A stretch of DNA of 64,000 nucleotides. It comes from Parietichytrium sp. I65-24A. Taxonomy: Eukaryota; Sar; Bigyra; Thraustochytrida; Thraustochytriidae. Numbering within the stretch: the first letter of the stretch is position 1; each line of letters opens with the position of its first letter. The stretch spans positions 186,001 to 250,000 of the forward strand of contig BLSF01000010.1 of the NCBI GenBank assembly GCA_012862575.1, in the 5' to 3' direction. The notes below the pieces were generated by a model that saw only the letters and a program-made list of their open reading frames with translations, did no database searches and was not told where the DNA came from. A program made the translations under genes and the position numbers. Positions 1 to 12,300 of this stretch are shown one piece after another.

Positions 1-617
1 GAAGGCCCACCTCCGGGGCGCGACACCACTCCAGGCTCTGACCCTCCTTCGCGCCGGTGAAACAGACGCCACTGTATGCATAACGATCCGCAATCAAAGT
101 GACGCCCTCGTTGAGCTTGTTCCGAATCATGTCCGCGGACTCCCACCTGTTGGCCGAGAAGAGCAAGTGAATAGCCTTGTCGCTCAGTTCGACTCCATTC
201 TTCAAATACGAATCAATGATCTGCCCGGTTTGTGTAGTCCTGTCAGGAAACTTGCAAAGCTCGGCCTTGATCGACCGAGCCTTGAGGGCCTCGACAAGCC
301 TCGATGTCTGCGTCGTCTTGCCGCATCTGTCCACGCCTTCGAACCTGTTCGCCGCCACATTTCCACCAATCATCATCAATCGTCAATCATCAATCGTCAA
401 TTATCCACACCAAAATCCATCGCCGGATCGCCGTATCAACCATCGCCAGCACTCATTCAGCATCAAACTTCCATTTCCATCCCTTCCACCCTTCCACATT
501 TCCGCCTCCCCACTCCCCACTCCCCACTCCTTATCCACACTCCTTATCCACAACGCGGCAACAAACTCACACTATGAACGCTCCTCGACCCTTGCTCATC
601 TCGGCATGCGCTGACAT
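1..617 (-). CDS. DTYMK: Thymidylate kinase (dTMP kinase), two exons, 3' end cut by window
   Basis: Phosphorylates dTMP to dTDP with ATP, an essential step of DNA precursor synthesis. The model joins 571-617 (exon 1) to 1-344 (exon 2) on the minus strand; the stop lies outside the window. Exon 1 starts at the ATG at 617 (a second in-frame ATG is at 599) and encodes the basic start and the beta-1 strand ending GRGAFIV. It ends at a GTGAGT donor (565-570). The acceptor CAG is at 345-347, giving a 226-bp intron. Joined, the protein reads FIVFEGVDRCGKTTQ, the family P-loop (about residues 14-28). LLFSANRWE and DRYAYSG (Asp-Arg-Tyr at about 102-104) are further family motifs. Without splicing the nearest ATG (376) gives MMIGGNVAANRFEG, which lacks beta-1, so the spliced form is preferred. 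It is divergent from eIF3g. Confidence 0.93.
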
Positions 618-1585
618 TATACGCTCCCTCACACCACACTCGCACCCTTGTCTTCTCTCTCTTTCTCCCTTTCTCTCTTTCCGAATCTCCTTCGCTCTCA
701 CAGCTCTCACCGTCGTCCTTCGCTCTCTTCGCTCTCTTTGCTCCTTGGCTCTTCCAAGGTCTCCTGCCTCGACCTTATTCTTATCCGTAGCCGTACCCTA
801 CCATATCTTGTCACATTTGAATTTTAAATTGTTTCTTGAATTTTGATAGAGAAATCAATAGTACCAATAGTTCTCTAATAGCAATATCACTGTCACGTGT
901 ACAAGTACAGATAATGGCGGCGTATACTTAGATAAGAATGATTACTTAGATAACCGAAGAAGAACAATAGAGCATTCGCGTCCAAGAAGCTTCAGGGATA
1001 AGGCTAGATGGTGTTATTATATTATTGCTTGGTTATTTGGCGTGGGTAGTGTGGAGAGGAGGAGGTGGACTCCTATCCCACAGTAGCGTTAGCTATGCCA
1101 GCCAAGAGTCTTCACGCCACAGAGCGGGGTAGAAACTGCTACGACCGGGCCAGATACAGCGCCTTAAGAGCAACTACCAAAGGCTGTAGCCACTTGAAGA
1201 AAAACCCTACCTGGGCCACTCTCCCGTCACATGGGTCCCTATGTTTGCCTTTATCTATGACTTTTGCGTCCACCTCACGTCATCTATTCACCTCTGTCAC
1301 GTTCCCATCGTCTATTTCGGGTCCGCAGAACACGGCACCTTTGCGACACACCCACCCCTCCGTTACGCGGACCAGCGTCTGACGAAGGATTGGGTGGATG
1401 GACGGAGCAGGAAGGGTGCGTAAGGCTAGCTATCAGCCCATAAGAGCGAGGGGAGTCAGGAGAGGGGATAAAGGAGCAAGTGTCCGCGCGTACCAAAAGT
1501 CACACGGTTTTGATATAAGAAGGCGCGGCGGTAAGGTTTAATAAGGCCCGCGTGTGGTGCGAGAGCAGAGGTGAAGGAGGTGGAG
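618..1585. other. Divergent upstream gap between thymidylate kinase and eIF3g
   Basis: No gene is recognised. Bases about 640-775 are CT-rich on the plus strand, so purine-rich on the thymidylate-kinase sense strand. Bases 790-1020 are AT-rich and hold one CACGTG palindrome at 894-899. A TATA-like GATATAAG at about 1510 lies some 70 bp before the eIF3g ATG and could be a core promoter element. The small open frames here look like chance frames. Confidence 0.5.
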
Positions 1586-2674
1586 ATGGATCGCATGGAT
1601 TTCGGCGGCGGCTGGGCGGATGATGACGATGTCATCGACCCAAACTATTTGCCAGAGTCGACGGTGACCGGCCCTGATGAAAAGGGGATCAAGACATACG
1701 TGTCGTACCGCCTGAACGATGGCGAGAAGCAAAAGATAATAAGGTGAGCCCAAGAGGTTTTGTGTTGTTGTTGTTGTTGTCGGTTGAGGGTACGGAAATT
1801 TTGCGAGGTGTTTATATCTTGTTTTTTTTTGGGCTAGGTGTTGCGGAGCAGTTGCTGACCAAGAGTTGTTTGTTGCGAGCGCAGAAAAGTGAAGGTAGTC
1901 ACCAAGAAAAAGAGGGTGAGCAAGAGCATCCAGGAGCGCAAGGGATGGGCAAAGTTCGGCCTGTGCAAGGACGCTGGTCCTGGCCCTGAGGAGGAAACTA
2001 CTATTGTGTCCCGTGACCTCGTTCGTATTGAAAACCCAGGTGAAGAGGCGAAGGCCGCCAAGCGCGAGGAGGAGGAGCTTCTCAAGCGTCTCAGGGAGGG
2101 CCGCGCTAAGCGCCAATTCAACAGACAGATGGAGGAGAAGCGTGCTGGCATCGAGGACCAGTTTGGCAGCTCCGAGCCTCCAAAAATGGGCGGCCTCCGC
2201 ACAGGCACCGCCCTCTCCGAGATGGCTGCTCAGGGAAGCCTCCCATCAACTGGGAAATACGTCCCGGTACACATGCGCGGCGGAGCTGGTGCTGCTGGTG
2301 CCCCAGGCGGATCCTCCCTCAGCCGCATGGACGATGCTGAACAGAATACTTTGCGTGTAACCAACATTTCTGAGGATACAAATGAAGACGACCTCAGGGA
2401 GCTCTTCGGGCAGTTTGGAAGAATACAGCGTGTTTACCTTGCAAAGGATCGCGAAACTCAGATCTCTCGCGGCTTTGCTTATATCAGTTTCCTCTCCCGC
2501 CCATCTGCAGAATCTGCAATGCAAAAGCTCAACGGCTACGGATATGACCATCTTATCCTCAAGGTGGAGTGGGCAAAACCATCCACTCGCGATGACGCAG
2601 GCTCTCAGAGCGTGATGAAGGCCGGCATTGTTAGTGGGTACGGAGGTGCTCTCCCTCAGGGCCTTGGACAATAG
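1586..2674 (+). CDS. EIF3G: Translation initiation factor eIF3 subunit g, two exons
   Basis: An RNA-binding subunit of eIF3 that acts in scanning on the 43S complex. Exon 1 is 1586-1743 and exon 2 is 1885-2674. The 141-bp intron has a GTGAGC donor and a GCAG acceptor, and the protein is 315 residues. The N-terminal part holds the eIF3g signature (KIIRKVKVVTKKK, then ERKGWAKFG) that binds eIF3i in other species. A single RRM covers about residues 207-285, with RNP2 LRVTNI and RNP1 RGFAYISF, followed by the characteristic GYGYDHLILKVEWAKPS. Animal and plant eIF3g carry a CxxC...H...C zinc knuckle between these parts. Here that stretch (about residues 104-150) is a Glu/Arg/Lys-rich helix with no cysteines. 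KYVPVHMR, the usual segment before the RRM, is kept. Identity is secure; the missing knuckle is odd. Confidence 0.96.
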
Positions 2675-4419
2675 TCTTCTTAAATTGCAAATCTATCCAT
2701 CCAACAGTATCGCATTCTCATTCCCGTGAATTCTTTTCTCCCATCTTGACGCAAGACTTTGTGCTTCTTTCCTTTGGTAGCTTGTCGCTCAGCAGAATTC
2801 ACAGGATGTTCCTGCGTTGTGAACCTTGCCTTGGCGGCAAACTCTCATTTGCAAACAGAGTTCCCCAAAAAAAAATAGAAAGACAACCTCTGATCAAAAC
2901 GAGCTTCTCTTCACCTCATAATATTTATGTTTTCGAATCAACCAGAAGACGAACTGCTTCAGCACGCCACGCGACGCCGACTTGTATGGGTGCTCAACCT
3001 AAATTCTATTCTTTGATCCAGAACCTGTTCCGCATTTTCCGCACTTAGCGATCGGCTTGGTATGACACATTAGGTTGTCAATAATAATTCTAGGATAGGT
3101 TATTGTAGATGCTATTATCAAAGTCCTAGAGCTTCTCTGTCAGGATGAAACATGAATTATGATGAAACCCCTGAAACCATAAAACCTCGTCCGGATCACG
3201 TCACATTGCACCTTCCGTTTCGTGCTTTTAGCTTCGTCGTATACTCTGAAATACTCTGGTTACTTTGGTAATCTCTAGTATTCCATGGCGTTCCACAACC
3301 GAGACTGATAGTACCTGCTAGTGATGCCTCTGGCGAGCTCTTGTCTCCCTCTTACTTCGCCATTATGGATGCTTTTTAGGACCTTGGTCCGCACACTGAA
3401 ATCCTACCTGCGCCTCATTGCTATGGTATTATGGCGCACATCTATAGGTTCAGCTTTGAATAAAGAGTCGTAGTTGACCGATAGGAGGCACTGCAGTGAG
3501 TACTAGTATCTCCGCGTCCGCGATGAAGAAATGTTTTAGCATATACTCTAGATACCTAGTGCTATCTCTGGCTCCTGAACCGGTTGCCACTGTCAGTGCT
3601 ACTCCCCATATACACATACTCTCATCGTTTCCCGTAAAACGCCCTACCCACAGCACTCCTTGTCTAACGCTTCGCTAGCAATACTACTCTTCCATCTATC
3701 CACCCTATCCAAAGCCTAGAGCCGAGCTGTGTTAGGACGCCTTGTCTAAACCAGACTATGCTATGTCATAGGGCACGATAAGCTTCCTATACGAGGTCCT
3801 AGAAGGCGTCGAAATGTTTGCGCACCTGCTACGGATAAACCTAGGAGTAGAGAAACGCAAGGAGTGTCCACCAGGGAAGAGAAAGAGAGAAGAAAAACAA
3901 AGAGTAAGCTCACAAAGAGAGAGAGAAAGAGAGAGAGAGAGTACGATATCGGCGTTTTTGCAAGGGCTGTATTTCACCGCAGTGCGCGGGGGGTACGCGG
4001 GGGGTACGCGGGGCGGCCGAACTCAGCTGGAAGAACTAGCAAGGAAGCACGGAAAAAGAAAGGAAAAAAGAAAGCGAAAAGGAGGTAGGCGAGATCGGCG
4101 CTCACTGCGGGGGGTCCGCGACCTATCGCGCTGCGGGGACACCCTGTACCGCCAGCTGTGGGGGACGACTTGCTCGCTGGCAGAGCGTTCCCGGCGCGTA
4201 GCTGTGCGCGGTCGTGCGGCAGGAGGAGCGCTGGGTGCTGGGTGTGTGAGAGAGGAGACCGGAGATTGGAGATAGGAGAGAGCAGAAAGTTCAAAGCGGA
4301 AAGTGGTTTTGTAAGAGGGCCGCTTCGGAGAACGGAGAACAGAGAACAGAGAACGGAGAAGAGAAAGCGGAGGAGTTAGTTGATAAAAAGTTGCGGAAAG
4401 CGAACGGATACACGGATAC
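2675..4419. other. Gap between eIF3g and the RING-H2 gene
   Basis: No gene is recognised. The first 350 bp are probably eIF3g 3' UTR. Bases 3060-3800 are mid-AT with no long open frame. From about 3870 to 4380 the plus strand becomes purine-rich (GA tracts, plus two copies of an 11-bp GC-rich unit ending in GGTAC at about 3984-4012). This is probably the promoter or 5' leader of the RING-H2 gene. Confidence 0.5.
3913..3942. repeat. (GA)n simple repeat
   Basis: An almost pure GA dinucleotide run on the plus strand, about 480 bp upstream of the RING-H2 start. It is one of several purine-rich tracts that lie before genes in this window. Confidence 0.85.
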
Positions 4420-5670
4420 ATGGACACACGGACAATGTCGGATTCGCATGGGAGGCACTCGCGGATCAGTAGTCAATGGCTGAGCAACGAGGAGAATAGC
4501 AATGGCGGCGCGCCGGCGGAGGAGAGAGAAGAAATTCAGAGACAGGACGCAGATAGCACGAGCGGAATGACTACGCTTAGCGATAGGAAGAAGGAGTTCA
4601 GAATTATTGCCTTTATCTTGACCCCAACGATTATCACGACGATTGTCTTTTTAGCTGTGTATTGGAAGGAGGAGTCGGGGTGCGGAGTTCCTCTCAGACT
4701 TTGGTGCCTGATGGAGGCGCTGCGGCTGCTTATGAGCATCACGCTGTCTTGGGTGCTGCAGAGAGACGTGGAGCGGTCGCTGGAGCAGATCAACTCGTTG
4801 GACCGGCTTGGTCGGTTTGTGTCTATGTTCTCGTTCTTGTGGTTTATATTGGGGCACTTTTGGCTCTTGCAAGGTGCTACTGAATGCAGCAATTCAGCTC
4901 CGCACCTTTTCCATCTCATGGTTGCGCTCATAGTCCTGCAATACACTCTAATGCTTTTGCCTCTCATTGTGCTGCTGATTCTGACGCCGTTTCTGTGTCT
5001 GTGCTTGCCGTGCCTGCTTCAGAGTTATTTCTTCCTCAACAAAACACAGGTGAGGGGGGCCACTAAGAAGGAGATCAACAAATTGCCGACATTAAAGTAT
5101 GTTCGGCAAGAATTCGCTCAGAAGGGGTATGACGAACAATGCAGCATCTGTATTGCGGATTTTGAGGAGGCAGAGACGGTCCGGGTGTTGCGCTGCAACC
5201 ACGTTTTCCACCGAGATTGTGTTGATAGCTGGCTCACGTTAAATGGCACCTGCCCAATTTGCCGAAACGAAATTTCCAAAAAGCCGGTGCGTGGTCCCTT
5301 ACCGTCGAATGCCGCAGAATCCCGCTCTTCAGCTTCTTCCCTATCCACATCGGCATCTTCCTCAAATGTCAATCTGGAGGAGGGCTCTGAAGATGGCGAG
5401 GCACCGAACTCAGGCGGTCTCGACACCCCTGCAGACGCAGCACCCACCGCGGGAGAAAGATTGACCGCCACAGGGACTCTCTGGAGGCGAATGTTCAGCT
5501 TCAGAACACTCTTCTCCCGCCGACGCGCGCAATCAACAAGGAGGCTGTCGATGGACACGAACTTGGAGATGCGTGCTGCGCAAGATAGTGTTGCGTCCCC
5601 AATACAAGTGTCAAGTGATTCGCAATGCCAGGATCAGCCATGGTCTAGGCATGCAATAAACAGTGTGTAA
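4420..5670 (+). CDS. Multi-pass membrane RING-H2 E3 ubiquitin ligase
   Basis: 416 residues, single exon. A polar N-terminus (1-60) is followed by hydrophobic segments at about 61-82, 96-113, 131-150 and a long one at 164-204. A RING-H2 finger follows at residues 241-281: CSIC, then LRCNHVFHRDC, then CPIC. The eight zinc ligands are all present in C3H2C3 order. The Ser-rich tail (about 285-416) is low complexity. This layout (membrane segments, then one RING-H2) matches membrane-anchored E3 ligases such as the plant At1g12760/At4g11680 group; the substrate is unknown. The start could also be the Met at residue 6 (4435). An AATAAA at 5686-5691, just after the stop, may be the polyadenylation signal. 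It is convergent with the giant ASH-repeat gene. Confidence 0.88.
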   Translation: MDTRTMSDSHGRHSRISSQWLSNEENSNGGAPAEEREEIQRQDADSTSGMTTLSDRKKEFRIIAFILTPTIITTIVFLAVYWKEESGCGVPLRLWCLMEALRLLMSITLSWVLQRDVERSLEQINSLDRLGRFVSMFSFLWFILGHFWLLQGATECSNSAPHLFHLMVALIVLQYTLMLLPLIVLLILTPFLCLCLPCLLQSYFFLNKTQVRGATKKEINKLPTLKYVRQEFAQKGYDEQCSICIADFEEAETVRVLRCNHVFHRDCVDSWLTLNGTCPICRNEISKKPVRGPLPSNAAESRSSASSLSTSASSSNVNLEEGSEDGEAPNSGGLDTPADAAPTAGERLTATGTLWRRMFSFRTLFSRRRAQSTRRLSMDTNLEMRAAQDSVASPIQVSSDSQCQDQPWSRHAINSV

Positions 5671-6362
5671 TCTCTGGCGTCTTGCAATAAATATCCACGC
5701 CGCCCACGCGATGATGCTTGATGCTTGATGCACGGTCCGAGAAGCTTTCTGTTGCTGTTACCTTCGCCTCTCTGCGACATGGCACTCACACAAATGCCGT
5801 CCGTTCTTGTTCATTTCTTTGTCCATGTAAATTGCTTAATTTCGCCCATCAAGATTTCAGTGTGTGCTCAGCAAGCCGCTTTGCCTGCGGACGAATCTCT
5901 CTTCAAGCCGTTGCCTACCACGAGTCGGACCATGCGTGCTCTTTTGGGAGTTGTCCTCAGGACATGTGCTTTATAATATATTACGTTTGCCTTCTCTCGC
6001 ATCGCGACTCTTGAGTTAAAAACCTGAGCTTTCACAGAGAGAAGAGAAAACTGAAGTACGTAGTGGTACACAGATTTCAAATTATATATAAATCTCGACA
6101 ATGTCTATTTTCCCTCCGAAAACGTTTTCAAACCACGGGCTCATTGTAGTTGACCAGCTTGCACCTTGGTGGGCAGCGCAGAGAGTCGACCCGCAACTTA
6201 AAACACAACCTATCCTTTTACGCTTTGACGAGTCGAACTGAGCGGAGGGAGAGCAGCATCAGTCATCTCCTGGTCGATCAAGAGCCAAGATGCATTCGAA
6301 AGAAGAGCGAACCCATGATTATATTGCTTTTTTTAAACGTCAAGAAGTGCGAAGTTTTCATC
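5671..6362. other. Convergent 3' gap
   Basis: This gap between the stop codons of the RING-H2 gene and the ASH-repeat gene should hold both 3' UTRs. I see no coding signal or RNA gene. The open frames here have no recognisable domain. Confidence 0.5.
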
Positions 6363-9300
6363 TCAGTTCAGCTGTTTTTGCAAAGACTCAATCTGGGGCT
6401 CTCGGTGAGGAATACATGATATCAGGCGCCCTAGTTGTCTTCGCCATACAGAGAGCATTTCGGCGGTTGATGCAAGGCTCTCGTTCGACAGCGCTATTCC
6501 AGAGGCGATTCCCGCATCTTCCTCGACGCCATGGGAGTCTGCATGGCCAATAAAAAGGCTTTGTGCAGCTGCGCTTGCCGTATGAACAATTCTCGTGTCC
6601 AATAACCCTGCAGACCCAAAAAGCAAGAGGGCTATGTCGTATACGGCGCGAGCAGCAACGTCTCTACTAACAAGGTACATCAATATGTCTGTCAATACCA
6701 TGAGTTCGTGCAGCGTTTGAGATAAATCCCGCGGGGAGCCTTCAATGGCACCGAGCATCCGCCCAAGCCAGGAAACCACCTGCTCCTCAAGCGCATAACG
6801 ATCATTGGAAGCAAGGGACCCTCTTTGTACGACTGCGCCAGGAGTTATGTAATGCAGCACAATATGCTTGCGCTCGTATAACGAGCCGTTGCCGTGTTGG
6901 CACGAGATGACTAGATGCCCCATCGAGTACTGGCTGGACGTTGCTCGCTGAGTGTCTTTGCCCGGGGTAGATTTCGAATTCAGGCGATCTGGATGTAGCC
7001 CCACAGTCAGCACACGAGTGTCGCCCGGCGCAATGTGGAACTTGCAAGGAGCATCAACCACGAATACTGCAGGAAGGAGTACAAGGTTTAGAATCACCTC
7101 TGCATTCTCGGTTTTGCTAGTGTTCTGCAACACCAGGCATTTCTGGTGTTTGTTCGCAGCGGGGGACAGATCCAACTCAATGACCTGCTTGGAGCGTCCA
7201 TCACCCTTTAGAGGCTGGTCTTTGCTGCTTGTAGGAGCAGAATTCGAACTTGGGGCCACAAATGATGTCGATGACATGTTGCTTTGACCAGAATCTGCGT
7301 GACTTGCCAATTCTGCCAAAGCCAACGTCCCAGTTCCTGCACTGTCCTTGTCTGCAGACACAGTCAGATTGTCCTTGGTGCGCGTTGCAAATACGCGAAG
7401 CAATGGTTGGATGACTTTTCCTTTGACCATGAAATTGACAGTATGATCTTTGATGAAATCACAGGACACTGTCACTTTGATCCCATCTTTACCTAGGGCG
7501 ATCGCCTGAGTTGGCATCACAGACAAATAAACACGTTGCTGACACGATGGCGGTATGATCGCCTTCTGTACTGGCACCGAGGAAGGCTCGAGCATAAATT
7601 GAACAGGAAGTTTCTCTGGGGCGTTGTGAGTGAAAATAAACGACAGAGGAAGTCGGGAGAGATTCTTCACGAGGAAAGAAAAGTGGCGAACACTCCATCC
7701 AAGTACCGAAGTGCCCATGTTGACCACCGCAGTCTCTGAAGAATCAGTAAGCTCTTTCCCTCCTACTGAGACCGTGAAGAAACTCTGCGCTGAAGATGAG
7801 GGCGTCAACAAACCCGTCGATGAGCCAAGAGAACTACCAAGGACGAGATCAGGCTCCGAAGCAATTGCAGCGCTGTAGGAAGACGAAGTTACCACAACGT
7901 CAAGGCTCACACGTAGCACCTTGATTGCTGTTGAGCCGGACTCCAGGAATAAGACATAGGTGGAAAACGATCCAAATCGATCGGTTGAGAAAGTAAGCAC
8001 AACGCTGTGGAAGTCGTGCGCAGACTGAAGCACGCCTCGCGACTTGGACAGTTCGAGCCACGGCCGTTCGCAGCTATCGACGACGAAAAGTTCGTATTCT
8101 ACAGCACCGTGACCGGTGTTTTCTATGTTGATTTCCCATTCCACAGGGCCACTGGCAAACTCCCGCTGACCTACATCTGCTTCGAAGCGATTGTTGGACC
8201 CAGAAATGGGCGTGCATCCCCGCAACGCAATGTTTGAGAGCTGCCTCATCTCCACAGCCGCATTCATCAGAGCTGTCGGCGTCGGAACTTTAGAGTCCGC
8301 GAATGGCTCTTGGTTATCGAGGAGGCCGAACAAGGATGAACTGCTTGACTGGGAGCTGATCGACGATGAAGCGGAGCCGAGCTCGTGATGCGCAACTGTA
8401 CCGCCCGTCAAAGACTCTATCTCCAAAAACGTCACATTCATCTGAGGGGAAAGCGGTTCAGGGTCGGGGCGAGCACCTTTATCCGACGGGGATGCTTTAC
8501 CATGAGACTCTGGGGGATAGGAGTCGAGCGACTCCTCTAGCAAATTTGGAAGGTGGTTACCACTCTTGCTTCTCGTAGGTCCTTGTGCCATCGGGGTGGC
8601 AGAGCTTGGAATTTCTTGATCCCGTATTGAGCTGTCGTGCAGAATTGACACAGAGATGCTTTCCTCCGAATTTGGCGAATGTACATCGATAACACGAATA
8701 GTACTCACGCGCTTCTTAGCCTGCGGTTTTGAGCTAGAGACAGCGTCTCCCTCGGTTTCATTGGGTAGTGTAGAAGCCAAGTCTGTCCCTGTGCTCGTAG
8801 AGCTGCTACTCGGCGAAACGACGGCGCTGCTCTCCGAGTGCCCGGGCTGCTGAGGAGCCACATACTCACACAACTTCACCGACACATAATGAGATTTCTC
8901 GGGTTCCACCGTCACCTCGCGTTCAAGGAATGACGGAATTACCTGGCGGAAGCCCTCGTCCGCCTTCTTGATTGATCCGGCCGGTTTGGAGGCCAGATTC
9001 TCCACCAATACCAGGCGATCTTGGCCGAGATCAATCGGAGTTGCTTCGAAGCGGACTGTGAGGGCGGTGCGAGTGGAAATGTTTCTCACCCAAAATCCTT
9101 CGTCCAAAGATTTTTGACTGAGCAGCACGACATCGCTTGAGAGCGGATTTGTGAGAAAAACCACCTTCGAAGAAGACAGAGCAAAGGTCTTCCCTGGCTC
9201 CAGACTTCCTTGGAGACGCATTTCATATCGCTCCCCTTGCGCTTCGACTCGTATGCTACCGACAGTCACATCTGCGAAATTCCCAATGGGCAGTCGCGCC

Positions 9301-12300
9301 CCTTGAACGGGTGTTATTGCCACACGAATGTCTTTTGACTCGTCGTGCGACAGCTTGACTTTAGATATCTCCACGTTTGAGACACGTAGCATAATGGAAA
9401 TTTCCACCAAATCGGCCCACTGATCATCAACGACTGATCTCAACTCGCACGTTGTTGGCTCACCATATGAGTTTTGCAAGGTGAACCATGCGTTACAGCT
9501 TAATTTGTCTTCTTTTGCTGGAGAAGGCACCAGCAATGGTGGCATCTGTAGTTCGGTTGGCAACTTGACCACTCTGTCAACCAACACGCCATGGATTGGC
9601 ACCCGAACCACGTCGCTGGGGTTCAAGCCGTTTTCCAGCACAAGACAACCTTCCAAGGGGTATGTAGGCTTTTGGGACTCTCCAAACTCTCCTGTGGCAG
9701 ACAGCGAGAACAACACCTCGTAAGACTCTTTGCTCGAGCTAACCTTTGCATCTACCGTGCACAAGTCTTCGTTGATACCTTCGACACGGACTTTAATCTG
9801 GTCTGCGATGCCGGGATACACGTTTTCGACGCGTACTACGTCTTGAAAAGACGAAGTGCCACGAAGCAGTTTGCCTGCATCGATTTCACTTTTAGAGAGC
9901 TTCAGCCTGTGCACGCAAAGCGGAGCAGAGAGCACGTAGAGCTGAAAGATCGCTCCGCCAGTTCTCACACCGAGGAGAATGCTCAAGGGCTTGTCTGCCC
10001 CCTGCACTTTCTCAGCTTCTCGCAAGCGAACATGAATGCTTGTGCTCTCCTCGGGCCTAAGCTCCATAACAGTAACGTTATCATCTGACCGAAAGCTCGC
10101 CTCGAAAATCTGGTCACTTGATTCATCAAACTCATCTGAAGAGCTGTTCAAGAACACGAGCTCAATGGGAAGAGAGTCGCGCGATCCGCCAGGATGCCTG
10201 AGTACTTCGCTTGTCCACTCACCTGTACGATGAATGCTCAAGTCTTCGGTGACGAAACTGACTCCAAGCTGTGCTTGGCGATATCTGATCAGACTACTGA
10301 TCCAGTTCAGAGGCGAACTCTCCGCGGGACGAAGGACCGCGTCAATATACAAGCGCTTGACGTCTTTGTTGATGGTGTTTTCCAATAGAAAGTAGGTTTT
10401 CACGAATCCCACAACGTCCGGGCAATCATCTAGAATGTGCGCACGAATTTTAAGAGTCTGCTCCGCGCCGCTCTGAATGGTACGAGTTTCCAGAGGCTCT
10501 TGATTCCCGACTTCTTCCAGACGAAAGGGAAAGCTGCTCATCTCTATAAATCGATAAGAGAGGGGCAATTTCTTCGTAAGATTCCGAATAGTGATCTCCA
10601 GATCATGTGTGTCAGAACGCTCCATCTTGCCCAAGTGAAATATCGAGTCCTTGATCTCCCAGTCGCTCACACCAACCACAGCTTTAACTTTGACTGTACA
10701 GGTGAACTCGCCCTCCATGAACACCTGAATACCACCATGAATCTCTCGCGAATTGTCACGCAGCAAAATAGGCTCCAAGAACACCCAGCACGTCAGTACT
10801 TCGTTCGGCTGCAGGCGTACCTTTTCCATGGGCTTGGTCCTCTCCAAGTCGGCGTAAACAACGACCTGGCGCTTGAGATTCGATTGCGCCGAAATCTCTA
10901 GCTCTTCTCTGTAAATGTTCTTGAGGCGCAAAGGCAGCGGCTTGATTTGGCTGTTATCACCACTTACATAGCAAGAGCCAAAGTCAAGAGCGCCAGGCTG
11001 ACCACTCAGACTGCTATCTAGATCTAAAAAGTGAATGTGCATAATGCTGTATTTTGCAATAACCGTTTTGGAAACGCTTGGTCCGCCGCTGCTCGGGCGC
11101 CCCGTTATTTTGATGGGCTGATTACGCTTCCCGCCGCGTTCTTCGTCCTGAATAAAAAGTTTCACCTTTATCGTGCCCGAACTAGACAATTCTACCTCAG
11201 TTGGTTGCTCGTCCTTGCCGACGGAAATCATGAACTGACAGGAGTTTAAAGCAAAGCGCTTACTCCGCATCACCACCTTAAGCTCTGCCTCCAGCTCTTG
11301 GCGACTTCCGAGTGCAACGATTCCAAAGTCAACCACCTTTGGCGAAATGTCAAAGTCAAAGGCGCGCTGAGCCGTTTCATGGCGAGCCATAACCGTACTT
11401 TCCTGGCTATCGCTCGTGGGGGAACTCGGCCGAGACCCACTGCTGAAGGAACCTCGGCTAAGCCATCGTTCCCGTTCCGGCGTCCAACTACTCTCCCGGC
11501 CACCCAAAACACCTTTTTTAGATGCCTTGCTGGGGGTGTTAAGACCAGCGGGTCGCGGGTGAGACTGCAAATTCAGAGGTGTTGGTTCTCGCAGTTCCTG
11601 CAGCATCCCATCGTCTGATGAAACGATCTCACTCTCGATAGATTGGGCAGCGGAGACCAACGTAGGAGATGCCGGTGCAGCAGGATATCCGCTTATCGTT
11701 GCTGATCCAGACTTCGGCTGGGGGCTTGGCGGGCTCGCTTGGGAAGGCAAATTTATCTCATTTGGCTTTTGAAACGCGGAAGGATAATGATCCACCTCAG
11801 ACATATCTCGCTGGGAGGAGGACATGATGGACACTAGCTCAGGGCCAAGCGCCACGATTGGAGACGTAGCAGGGTCAACAAGAGCCCCCGAAGGAAGAAA
11901 TGGGTCTGTTGGAGAGTCTTTAGATGTGGGCGCATCGAGAATATGCACTTCTCTAGGCTGATCAAGAGCGCCATATTTGCGCTGCCTGGATAGCTGAATA
12001 GGCACCTCAATGACGGCATCTTTGTTCTTCACCTGAAATATCTGCAACACAGCCTGGATATCCACTTGATTGGGCTGGTTACTCTGATCCGCCTCACTAA
12101 GATACGCTTGCAATTGCACGCGCGCGGTTGCTTCGGCCGGGATCTCGAGTTTGGCCCCCCCAGAAGGAAGCCCAACGAGCCTCATGCGGTCTTCTTCCAG
12201 CTTCGATGATTGCTCGTACAGAGCGTCAAGCTGAGCGCGGATCGATTTGAGCTTTTTGACCTGATTTTTCGTTTCTGCGATACGATATTTATGCTGAAGA

